Below, one piece after another: positions 7,962 through 14,963 of a stretch of DNA of 27,691 nt. The DNA comes from a virus. Each line of letters starts with the position of its first letter. The first letter of the stretch is position 1. The notes below the pieces were generated by a model that worked only from the letters and a program-made list of their open reading frames with translations, did not search any database and had not been told where the DNA came from. The DNA lies in IMG/VR virus record IMGVR_UViG_3300010379_001097, positions 1 to 27,691 of that record. The stretch is one strand, 5' to 3'. Position numbers and translations under genes: made by a program.

Positions 7962-10111
7962 TGGTTCTTTCTCCGCAGCTCGCTGAGGCGAATGATTTTT
8001 GCGCCGCGGCGGCGGTCGGGTTCGGCGGCGCCGGTCAGCTCGGCGCCCAGCGTGGCGGCGGCGGCGGCGCAACCGGCGATGCAGTCCAGTCCCTCGTTCT
8101 CGCGGCCGGGCGTCTGCTTCCACTCAGTGACCGTGCGATCGTCGCTCTTGTTGGCGACTTCCTTGGGCGTCTCGGCCGTCAGGTGATCGGCCAACAGGCC
8201 GTGATCGGTGCGCGGGTCGCCGTAGAGCGTGAGACTGCCGGGAAGCAGCCGGTCGACGAAGAGCTGCTTGTGGATGAAGCTCTTAAAGTGGTTCGTGTCG
8301 ATCTGCACCTCGCGGAGGCTTTTGCGGTCCTTGGGTTCCGGCGCGCACCAATGCCAGCCTGCCTCATCGCCGAGTTTCTTCGTCCGCTGGGACATCGGCT
8401 TCTTGGTCGCGCCGATGCCCACGCCGAAGCTCGGCATCACCAGCGGCATGCGGAGCTTCGGTTGCTCCAGCCGGCCGATCGCCGCGCAGACCGTGTCGCC
8501 CAGGTCGCCCGTGTCGCAGAGCACGCGCTGCAGCTTGTGTTCGTCGCCGGCGGGGTTCTTCCAAGTGCGCTTCAGCAGCTCCGGGAGGAACGTGTCCAGC
8601 GCGGCGGCCAGCATCGTCGCCTCGTTCGCGCCGGCCAGGGCGGGCCGATGCTCGGCAAAGTAGCTGGCGATCGTCGGGTTGGCGTCGCTTTTAGTGAAGT
8701 AGCGGCGGCGCTGGGCGGGGAACGTGCCGTATTCGATCACGCTGCCGGTAAAATCCTTGCTCCAGGCGGCGATGGCGTAGAAGAGATAGGCCTTGCCCAT
8801 ATCGATGAAGGCCGTCAAGTACTCCGCGCCGAGCGGGACGGTACCCAGGGGCAGGCCGCTGGTTTTGCGGGCGATCTCGTCGGCCGCAAGCATCAGCCCC
8901 GGCGCGAAGGTCGTGGTCAGCGGTTTGCACTGATATTCGACGAAGAAGGCCTGGCGGGAGCGAAAGTAGAGGTCCATCGCGTATTGCAGGACCGAGACCC
9001 GCTTGGAGGTCGGGCCTTCCGGCCAGGCCAGCACGGCGCCGGCGTCCATCTCCTCGCGATGGTCGAGGTAGAAGCGCGTGGCGGCCTGCTTATCGCCGTC
9101 GTTTTTGCGGGCCTCGTCGCCGATCTGCCGGTAGCGGTCCCAGAGCGTATCCAAGGCGTCGGGCATGCGATAGACCATCGGCGCGGTCTCGCCCTGCCAC
9201 TCCGGTTTCTCTGTGCGGCTGAGATAGGTGCAGGCCAGGTCGCCCTCGAAGATCGGCGTGATGGCCATCACGGCGGTGATCGGTTCGTCGTGACCGGCCA
9301 GGCCGAGCACGTCGCCGTCGATCGTCTGGATGAGATCCTCGGTGACGGATACCGACTTGGCCGTCTTGCGGGTTTGCGGATCGTCCAACAGCACCAGGTC
9401 GGGGCGGAAGAGCGTGCCATCGGGCGCGAGATAGTTGAGCCCTTTGATCTCGCCGCCCATGGCGCGGCAGACAATGACGGCCGGGTCGGGCCGCGGCGGG
9501 ATCGAGGCGAAGACGACCTGATCCGGATCCCACTGCACGTGGGTCGGCTCGCCGAGCCACAACTGGCCCTTGCAGCGGCGTCCGTTGTTCTCGATGCGCT
9601 GGAAGGGATAGCAGATCTCCGGAAAATCTTCACAGAAGAGCTTGTTGGTCCAGAGCTGCGTCTTGATCTGCTTCAGGACCCGGAGCGAGGCGCGGGCCGT
9701 AGCCGAGATCGGCACGACGAAGCGGCGGAACTTGTAGGCCGTGGCGTGCAGCGTGGAACATGAGAAAATCGATGTTTTGCCGCCGCCGCGGAACATGGCG
9801 CGGGCATAGAGCAGGCCCGAGCGCTCGGCCTCCTCGGTCTTGGCGATCAGCTTGCGGTGATCGGCACAAAACGGGCTGCGGAAGATTTTCGGAAAGTAGG
9901 TGCGGAGGAAGCGCTCGAGGTCGTCGCGGCAGGCCTCGCGGCGCTGCGGGTCTTTGGGTTCGCCCGGATAGCCGGCAGCGATGTCGCGGCTATCTTCGGA
10001 CTTGGCCTTGTGGTAGGCGTTCTGGGCGGAGCGCGTGTCGCCGCCGGCGCGCTGGCGCTTCGGTGCGTCGTCGTCGTCGGGCGCGGCTGCGGCGGGCGAA
10101 ATTTCGAGCAT
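7958..10111 (-). CDS. Phage terminase large subunit
   Basis: This 717-residue protein is the ATP-driven DNA packaging motor and nuclease. The N-terminal ATPase domain has a Walker A (RAMFRGGGKTS, about 104-114) and a Walker B with catalytic acid (DLVLLDDPQT, about 238-247). The C-terminal RNase H-like nuclease has acidic strands at about 434 (AFIDMGKAYLF) and about 530 (LCDTGDLGD), and a late Asp (DPRTDHGLLADH). It is longer than usual at the N-terminus (about 60 extra Ala/Asp/Lys-rich residues). No terminase small subunit is recognised upstream. No ribosome binding site is clear at the ATG. Confidence 0.92.
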   Translation of the reverse strand: MLEISPAAAAPDDDDAPKRQRAGGDTRSAQNAYHKAKSEDSRDIAAGYPGEPKDPQRREACRDDLERFLRTYFPKIFRSPFCADHRKLIAKTEEAERSGLLYARAMFRGGGKTSIFSCSTLHATAYKFRRFVVPISATARASLRVLKQIKTQLWTNKLFCEDFPEICYPFQRIENNGRRCKGQLWLGEPTHVQWDPDQVVFASIPPRPDPAVIVCRAMGGEIKGLNYLAPDGTLFRPDLVLLDDPQTRKTAKSVSVTEDLIQTIDGDVLGLAGHDEPITAVMAITPIFEGDLACTYLSRTEKPEWQGETAPMVYRMPDALDTLWDRYRQIGDEARKNDGDKQAATRFYLDHREEMDAGAVLAWPEGPTSKRVSVLQYAMDLYFRSRQAFFVEYQCKPLTTTFAPGLMLAADEIARKTSGLPLGTVPLGAEYLTAFIDMGKAYLFYAIAAWSKDFTGSVIEYGTFPAQRRRYFTKSDANPTIASYFAEHRPALAGANEATMLAAALDTFLPELLKRTWKNPAGDEHKLQRVLCDTGDLGDTVCAAIGRLEQPKLRMPLVMPSFGVGIGATKKPMSQRTKKLGDEAGWHWCAPEPKDRKSLREVQIDTNHFKSFIHKQLFVDRLLPGSLTLYGDPRTDHGLLADHLTAETPKEVANKSDDRTVTEWKQTPGRENEGLDCIAGCAAAAATLGAELTGAAEPDRRRGAKIIRLSELRRKNQ

Positions 10112-10236
10112 GTTTCGGAGGGCAAGCCGCGCACGTATGAATCAAATATGCTTCTGTTTGGCCGGCGTAGCCGTCACCGGTTTAGGGGGCGAGGTAGGAC
10201 CCTAGACCGGGGGGGGTAGGGTGAGGCAAATGCGGT

Positions 10237-10530
10237 CTAGTTGCTGACCGTCTGCGGAGAATCCTTGTGCGGATCCTGCCGATTCAGAAACGCGCGGATC
10301 CAACTCACGTCGTTCTTGGTCACACTCACGTCGGTGCGGATGGCGCTCACCACGCTCTCGATCGCGCGCAGTCGCCCTTCATGGTCGACGTCCGTTTGCA
10401 TGCTCGCTGTCGCGTCGCCGCGCAAGCGCACCTGGTAGCTGATGCCCGCGATGATCAGCGTCGCCGCGGTGAGCAGCGTGCCCGCGGCGATCAGCCAATC
10501 GGTAATAGGTCGTGTTGAGAAGAGCTTCAT
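10237..10530 (-). CDS. Single-pass membrane protein, possible holin/spanin-type
   Basis: A 97-residue protein with one transmembrane helix at about 13-31 (LIAAGTLLTAATLIIAGIS), followed by a hydrophilic helical tail (AIESVVSAIRTDVSVTKNDV). It starts three bases after the papain-like peptidase stop, so the two are probably made together. Membrane protein next to a candidate lytic peptidase suggests a lysis role, but a membrane anchor of another kind cannot be excluded. Confidence 0.6.
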   Translation of the reverse strand: MKLFSTRPITDWLIAAGTLLTAATLIIAGISYQVRLRGDATASMQTDVDHEGRLRAIESVVSAIRTDVSVTKNDVSWIRAFLNRQDPHKDSPQTVSN

Positions 10531-10533
10531 GGT

Positions 10534-11577
10534 TCATGCCGCTTCTGCCTGCATCATATAGGCGGGCATCGCCGCGACGCGCGACGGGAAGCCTTGATGC
10601 CCCGTGCTGGTCCAACAGTCGCGGGTCACCGTGCGCCGGTCCCACTGGCAGACGAGGATTTGGGCCAGGTCGGCCTCGCGGATCCAAAACGACCCGATCG
10701 GCTGATCGAGCCAATAGGGGCCGCTGGTCCACTCTTCGAACCAGCTCTGATGGACGAGGTACAGCCGGCCATACTTCGGCGACGTCCGCCGCGAGGAAAT
10801 CATCATGCAGTGCGGCCACTGATGGCCGGTCATGCCGATAACGCCCTCTTCGTTGCGCTGCCCCTCGAAGGAAATATTCGAGCAGATGAGGATCGGATAG
10901 CCGGCCCCCAGCACCGCCCAGGCCTGCGCGACCGTAGTCACGTTGGCATGCGCCACGCTCTTGTGCTGTGAAGCGACCGCGGCGATCGCCGGCGGCACGC
11001 CGTGGCTGGCGAAGCGCTCGATGCGCTGATACCAGCTCGCCAGGTCCGGGCTCCCCGCCCAGTTGCCTTCGATGAGCTCGTCGGTATCGCCGTCGACGTT
11101 CACCTCATACCACGTGCCATAGCGCTCGCTCCCCTCGACGATGCCGCTGCCGCTACAGCCGTCGTCGTGTCCCAAGGTGCCGTCGACCATCAGGCCGAAC
11201 GGATAGAGCACCTCGGGCGCGGGCATGGCCTTAAACAGTTCGGCCTGGCCGCGTGTGACGATATCGACGGCATCGCTGATGGCGATCTGCATCGCGCGGC
11301 CGTGCCCCGTGCAGGCGTTCGATTGACCCTGATCGTAGCAGTTCAGCCGCGTATAGCCATCGCGCTGGACGAGCCACTGCGAAAGCCGGCTGGCCTGCAG
11401 ACAGGCGACCAGCGCGCGGTAGGTGTAGCGGTCGCCGTTGTCGTCGGGGGCCTCGGCGAGGATGCGGAGGGCCATCTCCTGGGCCGCCATGCGGACGCGG
11501 AGATCTCCGGCGTGCTCGGCGTTGGGACGATAGCCGCAATGGACGACGTGGCCGCTGTGGGGAAGGAGTCGGGACAT
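10534..11577 (-). CDS. Papain-like cysteine peptidase-fold protein
   Basis: This 347-residue protein has CYDQGQSNACTGHGRA (80-95), matching the Q...C active-site region of papain-family peptidases with Cys89 as nucleophile and Gln83 or Gln85 as oxyanion residue. GHQWPHCMMI (251-260) would supply the catalytic His, and QSWFEEWTSG (277-286) resembles the NSWG..WG segment; PIGSFWI follows as in this family. No signal peptide. It sits with small membrane proteins, so an endolysin or virion peptidase role is plausible. Confidence 0.65.
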   Translation of the reverse strand: MSRLLPHSGHVVHCGYRPNAEHAGDLRVRMAAQEMALRILAEAPDDNGDRYTYRALVACLQASRLSQWLVQRDGYTRLNCYDQGQSNACTGHGRAMQIAISDAVDIVTRGQAELFKAMPAPEVLYPFGLMVDGTLGHDDGCSGSGIVEGSERYGTWYEVNVDGDTDELIEGNWAGSPDLASWYQRIERFASHGVPPAIAAVASQHKSVAHANVTTVAQAWAVLGAGYPILICSNISFEGQRNEEGVIGMTGHQWPHCMMISSRRTSPKYGRLYLVHQSWFEEWTSGPYWLDQPIGSFWIREADLAQILVCQWDRRTVTRDCWTSTGHQGFPSRVAAMPAYMMQAEAA

Positions 11578-11616
11578 GATCAGATTGGGAAGTGGGAAGT
11601 AATCAGAAGTCGGACG

Positions 11617-11751
11617 TTACGGGATAAATGCGATGGCCACGAGCCACCACCACGAATAGCTGATCAGCCCCGCCCATTTCATGCCGATGAACAGGATCGC
11701 CAAAGCCTGGCCATAGGTGAAAGGTTTCGATTCAAAAGGCGAAGTCTTCAT
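11617..11751 (-). CDS. Small membrane protein, holin-like (Fragile-X-F type)
   Basis: A 44-residue peptide: MKTSPFESKPFTYGQALAIL, then FIGMKWAGLISYSWWWLVAI and AFIP. One or two short membrane helices and the SWWW motif resemble the short phage membrane proteins often annotated transmembrane Fragile-X-F, found near lysis genes. The stop lies 40 bases before the peptidase gene. Too short for routine gene finders, but the motif is distinctive. Confidence 0.65.
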   Translation of the reverse strand: MKTSPFESKPFTYGQALAILFIGMKWAGLISYSWWWLVAIAFIP

Positions 11752-11766
11752 GGGGATTAGGATTTA

Positions 11767-11800
11767 GCGGTCAGAGATCAGCGGTCAGCGATCAGAGATC
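11767..11800. repeat. Short tandem repeat of GCGGTCAG(A/C)GATCA
   Basis: GCGGTCAGAGATCA is followed by GCGGTCAGCGATCAGAGATC, a run of near-identical 7-mers (GGTCAG/GATCAG). It fills the gap between the GroES-like gene and the small membrane protein; a third low-complexity repeat type in this window. Confidence 0.6.
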
Positions 11801-12197
11801 AGGCGTTGGGCATGATCGCCATAAGTTGGCTTTCAGGGAGGATGATCACTTCGCTCTGCTCATCGTCCATATCCAATTGCACGCGGTCCATCGTCTGCGG
11901 GATGATCACGCGGTCGCCCACCTTGCACTGCATCGGAATCAAGTCGCTGTATTTGCCTTGGCCCGTGGCGTCGACTTCCCAGAGCGGGGTGATGCGGCGC
12001 GAACCTGGCCCCACGGCGACGACCGTCCCCATGCGGCCGGCCCGCTTGCCGACGACCGAGTTGGGCAGCGCGATGCCGCCTTTGGTCAGCTCCGGCAGCA
12101 CGTCCGCCTGGATGGCGACGCGGTCGCCGATCGGAATGAGTGCCGGCGGGACGTAGGGTGTTTTGGGTTTGTCTTCGCTGCCGATGATGCGGGCCAT
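11799..12197 (-). CDS. GroES-like co-chaperonin (phage Cpn10)
   Basis: A 132-residue protein, start MARIIGSEDKPK at 12197 with AAGGA upstream. PIGDRVAIQADVLPELTKGG then IALPNSVVGKRAGRMGTVVA and VGPG is the Cpn10 core with its mobile loop; KVGDRVIIP and VIILPESQLMAIM close the barrel. GroES caps GroEL in the cytoplasm; phage versions such as T4 gp31 help fold the capsid protein, so a capsid dependence is a fair inference. Between the two halves is a segment (RRITPLWEVDATGQGKYSDL) longer than in typical GroES. Confidence 0.85.
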   Translation of the reverse strand: MARIIGSEDKPKTPYVPPALIPIGDRVAIQADVLPELTKGGIALPNSVVGKRAGRMGTVVAVGPGSRRITPLWEVDATGQGKYSDLIPMQCKVGDRVIIPQTMDRVQLDMDDEQSEVIILPESQLMAIMPNA

Positions 12198-12198
12198 T

Positions 12199-12537
12199 TC
12201 AGGGTCCTTGGGGTTGCAGGGTTGGTTCGGTTGGTGGTTGAATCGCGTGGGGATCAAGCATAGCTCGTTTCACGCTCAGGTCCCTGTATCGCTCGACGGA
12301 ATCGGAAAGCAGAAGGATGGCCTGGCTGAGCGCCTCCTCCCAGCTCATCTCCCCGCGTCGCCACGCCGATAGACAGGCACTTACCATCGGGCAGCGCATA
12401 CCAATTTCGATGACTCGCTCGCGTGACGGTGCCGCGCGGCGGGCCAGATCGCGAAACTCCCGCTCAAGATTAGAGCGCCAATCGCTCCAGGCGCTGGCGT
12501 CCATTCGGGCTGTGGCGTAGTTGTAGTCGCTGCTCAT
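12199..12537 (-). CDS. Hypothetical protein beginning with a portal-like motif
   Basis: 112 residues, helical with a Pro/Gln tail, directly upstream of the GroES-like gene (stop and next ATG almost touching). Its first residues SSDYNYATARMD resemble SSGYNYASGRLD of the portal at 4975-6657, with a shared 13-base run (12514-12526 and 5434-5446). After about residue 15 no similarity is visible. Either a recombined portal fragment reused as a gene start or chance. Function unknown. Confidence 0.55.
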   Translation of the reverse strand: MSSDYNYATARMDASAWSDWRSNLEREFRDLARRAAPSRERVIEIGMRCPMVSACLSAWRRGEMSWEEALSQAILLLSDSVERYRDLSVKRAMLDPHAIQPPTEPTLQPQGP

Positions 12538-12542
12538 AAGCG

Positions 12543-12797
12543 TCAGGGGCCCGAAAGATCGACGTGGGCATCCCGCCGGTAAATGCGCGCGGCCTCGGCG
12601 AGGCGCTTGATCTCTGCCTCGCGCTCGGCTTTGGCTTTAGCCGCTTGCTCGCGGCGGCGGCTGGTGGTGGCCTTGATCTTCTTGCGGAGCCGGCCGATCT
12701 CGGCGTAGGATTCCTTCACGGTCTCCTGCAGCTCCATCAGGCGCTCCACGTCTTCCAGCGTGGCGTCTTGGGTTTCGGCTATCGGGGCATCGCTCAT
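12543..12797 (-). CDS. Small coiled-coil protein
   Basis: 84 residues. A continuous charged helix from about residue 12 to 72 (LEDVERLMELQETVKESYAE... AKAEREAEIKRLAEAARIYR) predicts a coiled coil. The ATG follows the preceding stop after one base, with GAGG upstream, so it belongs to the same operon. No named function. Confidence 0.6.
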   Translation of the reverse strand: MSDAPIAETQDATLEDVERLMELQETVKESYAEIGRLRKKIKATTSRRREQAAKAKAEREAEIKRLAEAARIYRRDAHVDLSGP

Positions 12798-12798
12798 C

Positions 12799-13083
12799 TC
12801 AGACCTCGTTGGTAACGTAGCGGTTTTTCAGGGGGTTCCACGATTTGCGGATCGGCTGAAGTACTCCGCAGATGATCGGGCCGTGTTTGAGCCCCAGCGG
12901 CCGCTTGCGGCGCGGCTTTTCCATGCACTCCGGCAGATGCGTTCTCGGCCTCGGCACCCAACAGCGAAATGACGGCCACGGCTTCGTGCCGAGGAAGCCG
13001 CGCCCCAAGGCGATCATGCGGAACACGGCGAGCGTGAACCGCCGGCGATCTTCGGCGCGAAGGTCATCGTTTGGGTTTGTCAT
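12799..13083 (-). CDS. Small basic hypothetical protein
   Basis: 94 residues, rich in Arg, Lys, Pro and Trp (KPRRKRPLGLKHGPIICG, SWNPLKNRYV). Its stop lies one base before the next ATG. No Shine-Dalgarno is visible; the 5' side abuts a CGCAAAGGCGC repeat, so the true upstream signal may have been replaced by the repeat. Two or three Cys residues do not form an obvious zinc motif. Nucleic-acid binding is possible from charge only. Confidence 0.5.
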   Translation of the reverse strand: MTNPNDDLRAEDRRRFTLAVFRMIALGRGFLGTKPWPSFRCWVPRPRTHLPECMEKPRRKRPLGLKHGPIICGVLQPIRKSWNPLKNRYVTNEV

Positions 13084-13112
13084 TTTTCACGCAAAGGCGC
13101 TAAGGCGCAAAG
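13084..13112. repeat. CGCAAAGGCGC repeat
   Basis: TTTTCACGCAAAGGCGCTAA followed by GGCGCAAAG, a clean copy. It overlaps the end of the membrane gene at 13100-13288 and touches the ATG of the gene at 13083. Confidence 0.75.
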
Positions 13113-13288
13113 TATCTGGGAAGGTAGATCAGGGCGAAGGGCATCGCGATGAGCGCGGCGACGAAGAAGGACAGGAACATCATGGGCTTCCAATCGACCT
13201 CGTGGCCGCAGACCGCCTTGACTCCGTCCAAGCCAATCCACACACCGTAAAAGAGGAGAATCTGAAAGATGGAAAGACTGGTGTGCAT
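13100..13288 (-). CDS. Two-helix membrane protein
   Basis: 62 residues with two hydrophobic segments, about 6-20 (SIFQILLFYGVWIGL) and 38-57 (FLSFFVAALIAMPFALIYLP). It follows the next membrane protein gene after six bases. The paired tiny membrane proteins could be holin/antiholin, but this is by analogy. The last codons run into a repeat copy. Confidence 0.55.
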   Translation of the reverse strand: MHTSLSIFQILLFYGVWIGLDGVKAVCGHEVDWKPMMFLSFFVAALIAMPFALIYLPRYFAP

Positions 13289-13294
13289 CGCAGT

Positions 13295-13522
13295 TTACGG
13301 CTGAAAATGTTTCCAAAACGCCGGCAGCCATGGCAGACAGAACACATGCAGCCAAAGCGCCACGCTGCAGAGAGCGAAGAGTCCATCGCAAGTCCGGTTC
13401 AGTTCCCGGCAAGCCTGGCAGAAACTGTTGTCGTGGACGGTGCCTCCGGAACCGCAGACAATGTCCCATCCGATCGCCAACACGATGTAAGCGACGACAA
13501 TCCCCAGAGCGATCTTGTGCAT
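13295..13522 (-). CDS. Small membrane protein with Cys-rich loop
   Basis: 75 residues: a first membrane helix (about 4-22, IALGIVVAYIVLAIGWDIV), a loop with NSFCQACRELNRTC, and a second helix (FALCSVALWLHVFCLPWLP). The CxxC in the loop suggests a metal site or disulfide. Similar short membrane proteins recur in phage lysis regions. It is the first of the membrane gene pair; a repeat copy lies in its leader. Confidence 0.55.
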   Translation of the reverse strand: MHKIALGIVVAYIVLAIGWDIVCGSGGTVHDNSFCQACRELNRTCDGLFALCSVALWLHVFCLPWLPAFWKHFQP

Positions 13523-13531
13523 TTGCAGTTC

Positions 13532-13560
13532 TCCTTTGCGTCTCTGCGCCTTTGCGTGAG
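13532..13560. repeat. CGCAAAGGCGC repeat
   Basis: TCCTTTGCGTCTCTGCGCCT followed by TTGCGTGAG, reverse-oriented copy between the membrane gene at 13522 and the fusion gene stop at 13567. Confidence 0.7.
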
Positions 13561-13566
13561 TAGTCT

Positions 13567-14547
13567 TTACTGTCGCCGGCGCCCACGGCCCGTCTGCTCA
13601 GCTTGCGGTACCGGGCAGTGGCCGTTGGCGCACGGCGACGAAGAGACTTGGGCCTTGGGAGCTTTACTCCCTGCTCCCTGCTCCTTGCTCCCTGCTCCTT
13701 GCTCCCTGCTCTTCACTCCCTGCTCCTTGCTCCCTGCTCCCTGCTTCACCGCCGCCGCGATGGCGTGATAGGTTCGCGCATAGCGCTCCATGTGATCGGG
13801 ACTCAGCCGGCCCGTGCATTGCTGCGCATCGAGCCATCCGCTCACCGTGCCGATGAAGCCCTTGCAGGCGCCGAGCTGATCCGACGATAGCGCTAGGAGC
13901 TGCGCGCTGGTGGCCAGGTTCAATTGCAATGGGCTGACGATTGTGCCGGCGTCCAAGGCCTGGGCCATGCTTTCGTAGGCATTGGCGACGGCCGCAGCGG
14001 TGGCCGGGTCGACGCCGTTCAGCGAGGCCGAGACGGCCGTGCTCAGCGCGGCCAAGGGCAGGTCGTCGGCCGGTGGTGTCGGCGGTACCGGTCCAGGCGC
14101 CGAGGGCGAAAACGGCATGGCGGCGGAAACCGTAACGGTGGCGGTATAGATGCCACCGGCGGTGCCGTTCGATTCGGCCCACACGACCTGATACGTTCCT
14201 GCCGCGGATCCACTAGTGATGGCGTACTGTTTCCACGTCGCCGGCGAGTTGCTGGCCGCGGTGATTCCGGCCGGCCCGGCGGTGAAGGCCAGGGCTGGCG
14301 TTTGGGCCGAGAGCGGGGAGCAGGGAGCAAGGAGCAGGGAGCAAAGCAGGAGCAGTGCCACGCCGGCCTTCAATAGGACCGCCGTGTTGATCGAGCTGAA
14401 ATGCTCTTTCTTGTTGTCCGGCCGGCGGCCGAGCGTACTTTCCAGAGAGACGTTGCAGAAATCGTCGTTTGGATACAAATCCGTGATGACGGCCGGGATC
14501 AGGACCTTGTCGCCCTTGGCCAGCGGCGTGCCGTTACAATCATGCAT
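13567..14547 (-). CDS. Chimeric secreted protein built partly from genomic repeat
   Basis: A 326-residue frame with three parts. Residues 1-60 (CNGTPLAKGDKVLIPAVITD, NVSLESTLGRRPDNKKEHFS) look like a cytoplasmic phage protein family that normally stands alone. Residues about 60-83 (KAGVALLLLCSLLLAPCSPL then SAQ) form a signal-peptide-like hydrophobic stretch encoded by the CTCCCTGCTCC repeat. A Ser/Thr/Gly-rich Ig-like region follows (TYQVVWAESNGTAGGIYTAT), then a helical region, and a C-terminus KQGAGSKEQGVKSREQGAG encoded by the same repeat in the other orientation. It could be two genes, the second from a TTG at the KAGVALLLL boundary. Confidence 0.5.
   Translation of the reverse strand: MHDCNGTPLAKGDKVLIPAVITDLYPNDDFCNVSLESTLGRRPDNKKEHFSSINTAVLLKAGVALLLLCSLLLAPCSPLSAQTPALAFTAGPAGITAASNSPATWKQYAITSGSAAGTYQVVWAESNGTAGGIYTATVTVSAAMPFSPSAPGPVPPTPPADDLPLAALSTAVSASLNGVDPATAAAVANAYESMAQALDAGTIVSPLQLNLATSAQLLALSSDQLGACKGFIGTVSGWLDAQQCTGRLSPDHMERYARTYHAIAAAVKQGAGSKEQGVKSREQGAGSKEQGAGSKAPKAQVSSSPCANGHCPVPQAEQTGRGRRRQ
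13671..13746. repeat. GGAGCAGGGAGC-family repeat array (3' part of chimeric gene)
   Basis: About eleven runs of CTCCCTGCTCC/CTCCTTGCTCC units, seven bases each with small variations. They lie in frame in the gene at 13567-14547, where the minus strand reads EQGAGSKEQGVKSREQGAG. Confidence 0.85.
14311..14350. repeat. GGAGCAGGGAGC-family repeat (signal-peptide coding)
   Basis: AGCGGGGAGCAGGGAGCAAG followed by GAGCAGGGAGCAAAGCAGGA, opposite in orientation to the array at 13671. On the minus strand it encodes CSLLLAPCSPLSA, the hydrophobic core of the chimeric protein. Confidence 0.8.
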
Positions 14548-14559
14548 GGTTCTCTTCTC

Positions 14560-14582
14560 CTTCTTTGCGCCTTTGCGTGATC
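14560..14582. repeat. CGCAAAGGCGC repeat
   Basis: CTTCTTTGCGCCTTTGCGTG then ATC, in the 37-base gap between the HTH gene (stop 14585) and the start of the chimeric gene (14547). It also places AAGGAGAAGA-like bases before that ATG. Confidence 0.65.
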
Positions 14583-14584
14583 TT

Positions 14585-14857
14585 CTAGGGTTGCTCTACG
14601 CGAAACATCCGCATGAAGGCGTCGACGTGCTCGGCGTCCAGGACCGGCCGGCCTTCGAATGGGATGCCGTGTGCGCGGAGGAACCGGTGCAGGTTGGCGA
14701 TCGGGATGCGGCGAAAGCGGCTGCCGGGGATCTTGTAGCCCTTTAGCAGCCCCTTATCGAAGCAGCGTGCGATCGTGGCGTGCGACAGTCCGGAGATCCG
14801 CGCGGCCTCGCGCGGGCTGACGGCCGTCTGCATCGGGTTGTTGATTGGCGTCTTCAT
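14585..14857 (-). CDS. Excisionase/MerR-type helix-turn-helix protein
   Basis: 90 residues. SPREAARISGLSHATIARCF then DKGLLKGYKIPGSRFRR and IPIANLHRFLRAHGIPF is the excisionase-type winged HTH: recognition helix, wing with GSRFRRI, and the closing helix. In the late region it may regulate structural genes rather than excision. Start taken at ATG 14857; M9 (MQTAVSPREAA) is an alternative. No clear ribosome binding site. Confidence 0.75.
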   Translation of the reverse strand: MKTPINNPMQTAVSPREAARISGLSHATIARCFDKGLLKGYKIPGSRFRRIPIANLHRFLRAHGIPFEGRPVLDAEHVDAFMRMFRVEQP

Positions 14858-14895
14858 GGTCTGGGACGAAATGCCCGGCGTGCTGCCTTCTTACA

Positions 14896-14932
14896 CCACG
14901 CGGTCTTGCGACCGCGGCGGGACTTGAACCCG
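14896..14932 (-). other. tRNA T-arm-like element with acceptor-like hairpin
   Basis: On the minus strand GCGGG-TTCAAGT-CCCGC is a textbook tRNA T-arm (5-bp stem, 7-base loop). CGCGGTC follows as an acceptor 3' strand would, then G and CAA, and then GACCGCG, its perfect complement. No D-arm or anticodon arm can be folded upstream; that side is the end of a coding sequence. It is a tRNA-like remnant or mimic, not a functional tRNA in the usual order. Confidence 0.5.
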
Positions 14933-14963
14933 CACTGCCGGGACTTTGTTTGTCACCCGTCCG

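Noticed and set aside
7907-9763. 618-codon plus-strand frame antisense to the terminase
   Set aside because: GC-driven shadow; the opposite strand carries clear terminase motifs.
7958-10111. Intein or intron in the terminase
   Set aside because: ATPase and nuclease motifs lie at normal spacing; the extra length is an N-terminal low-complexity segment.
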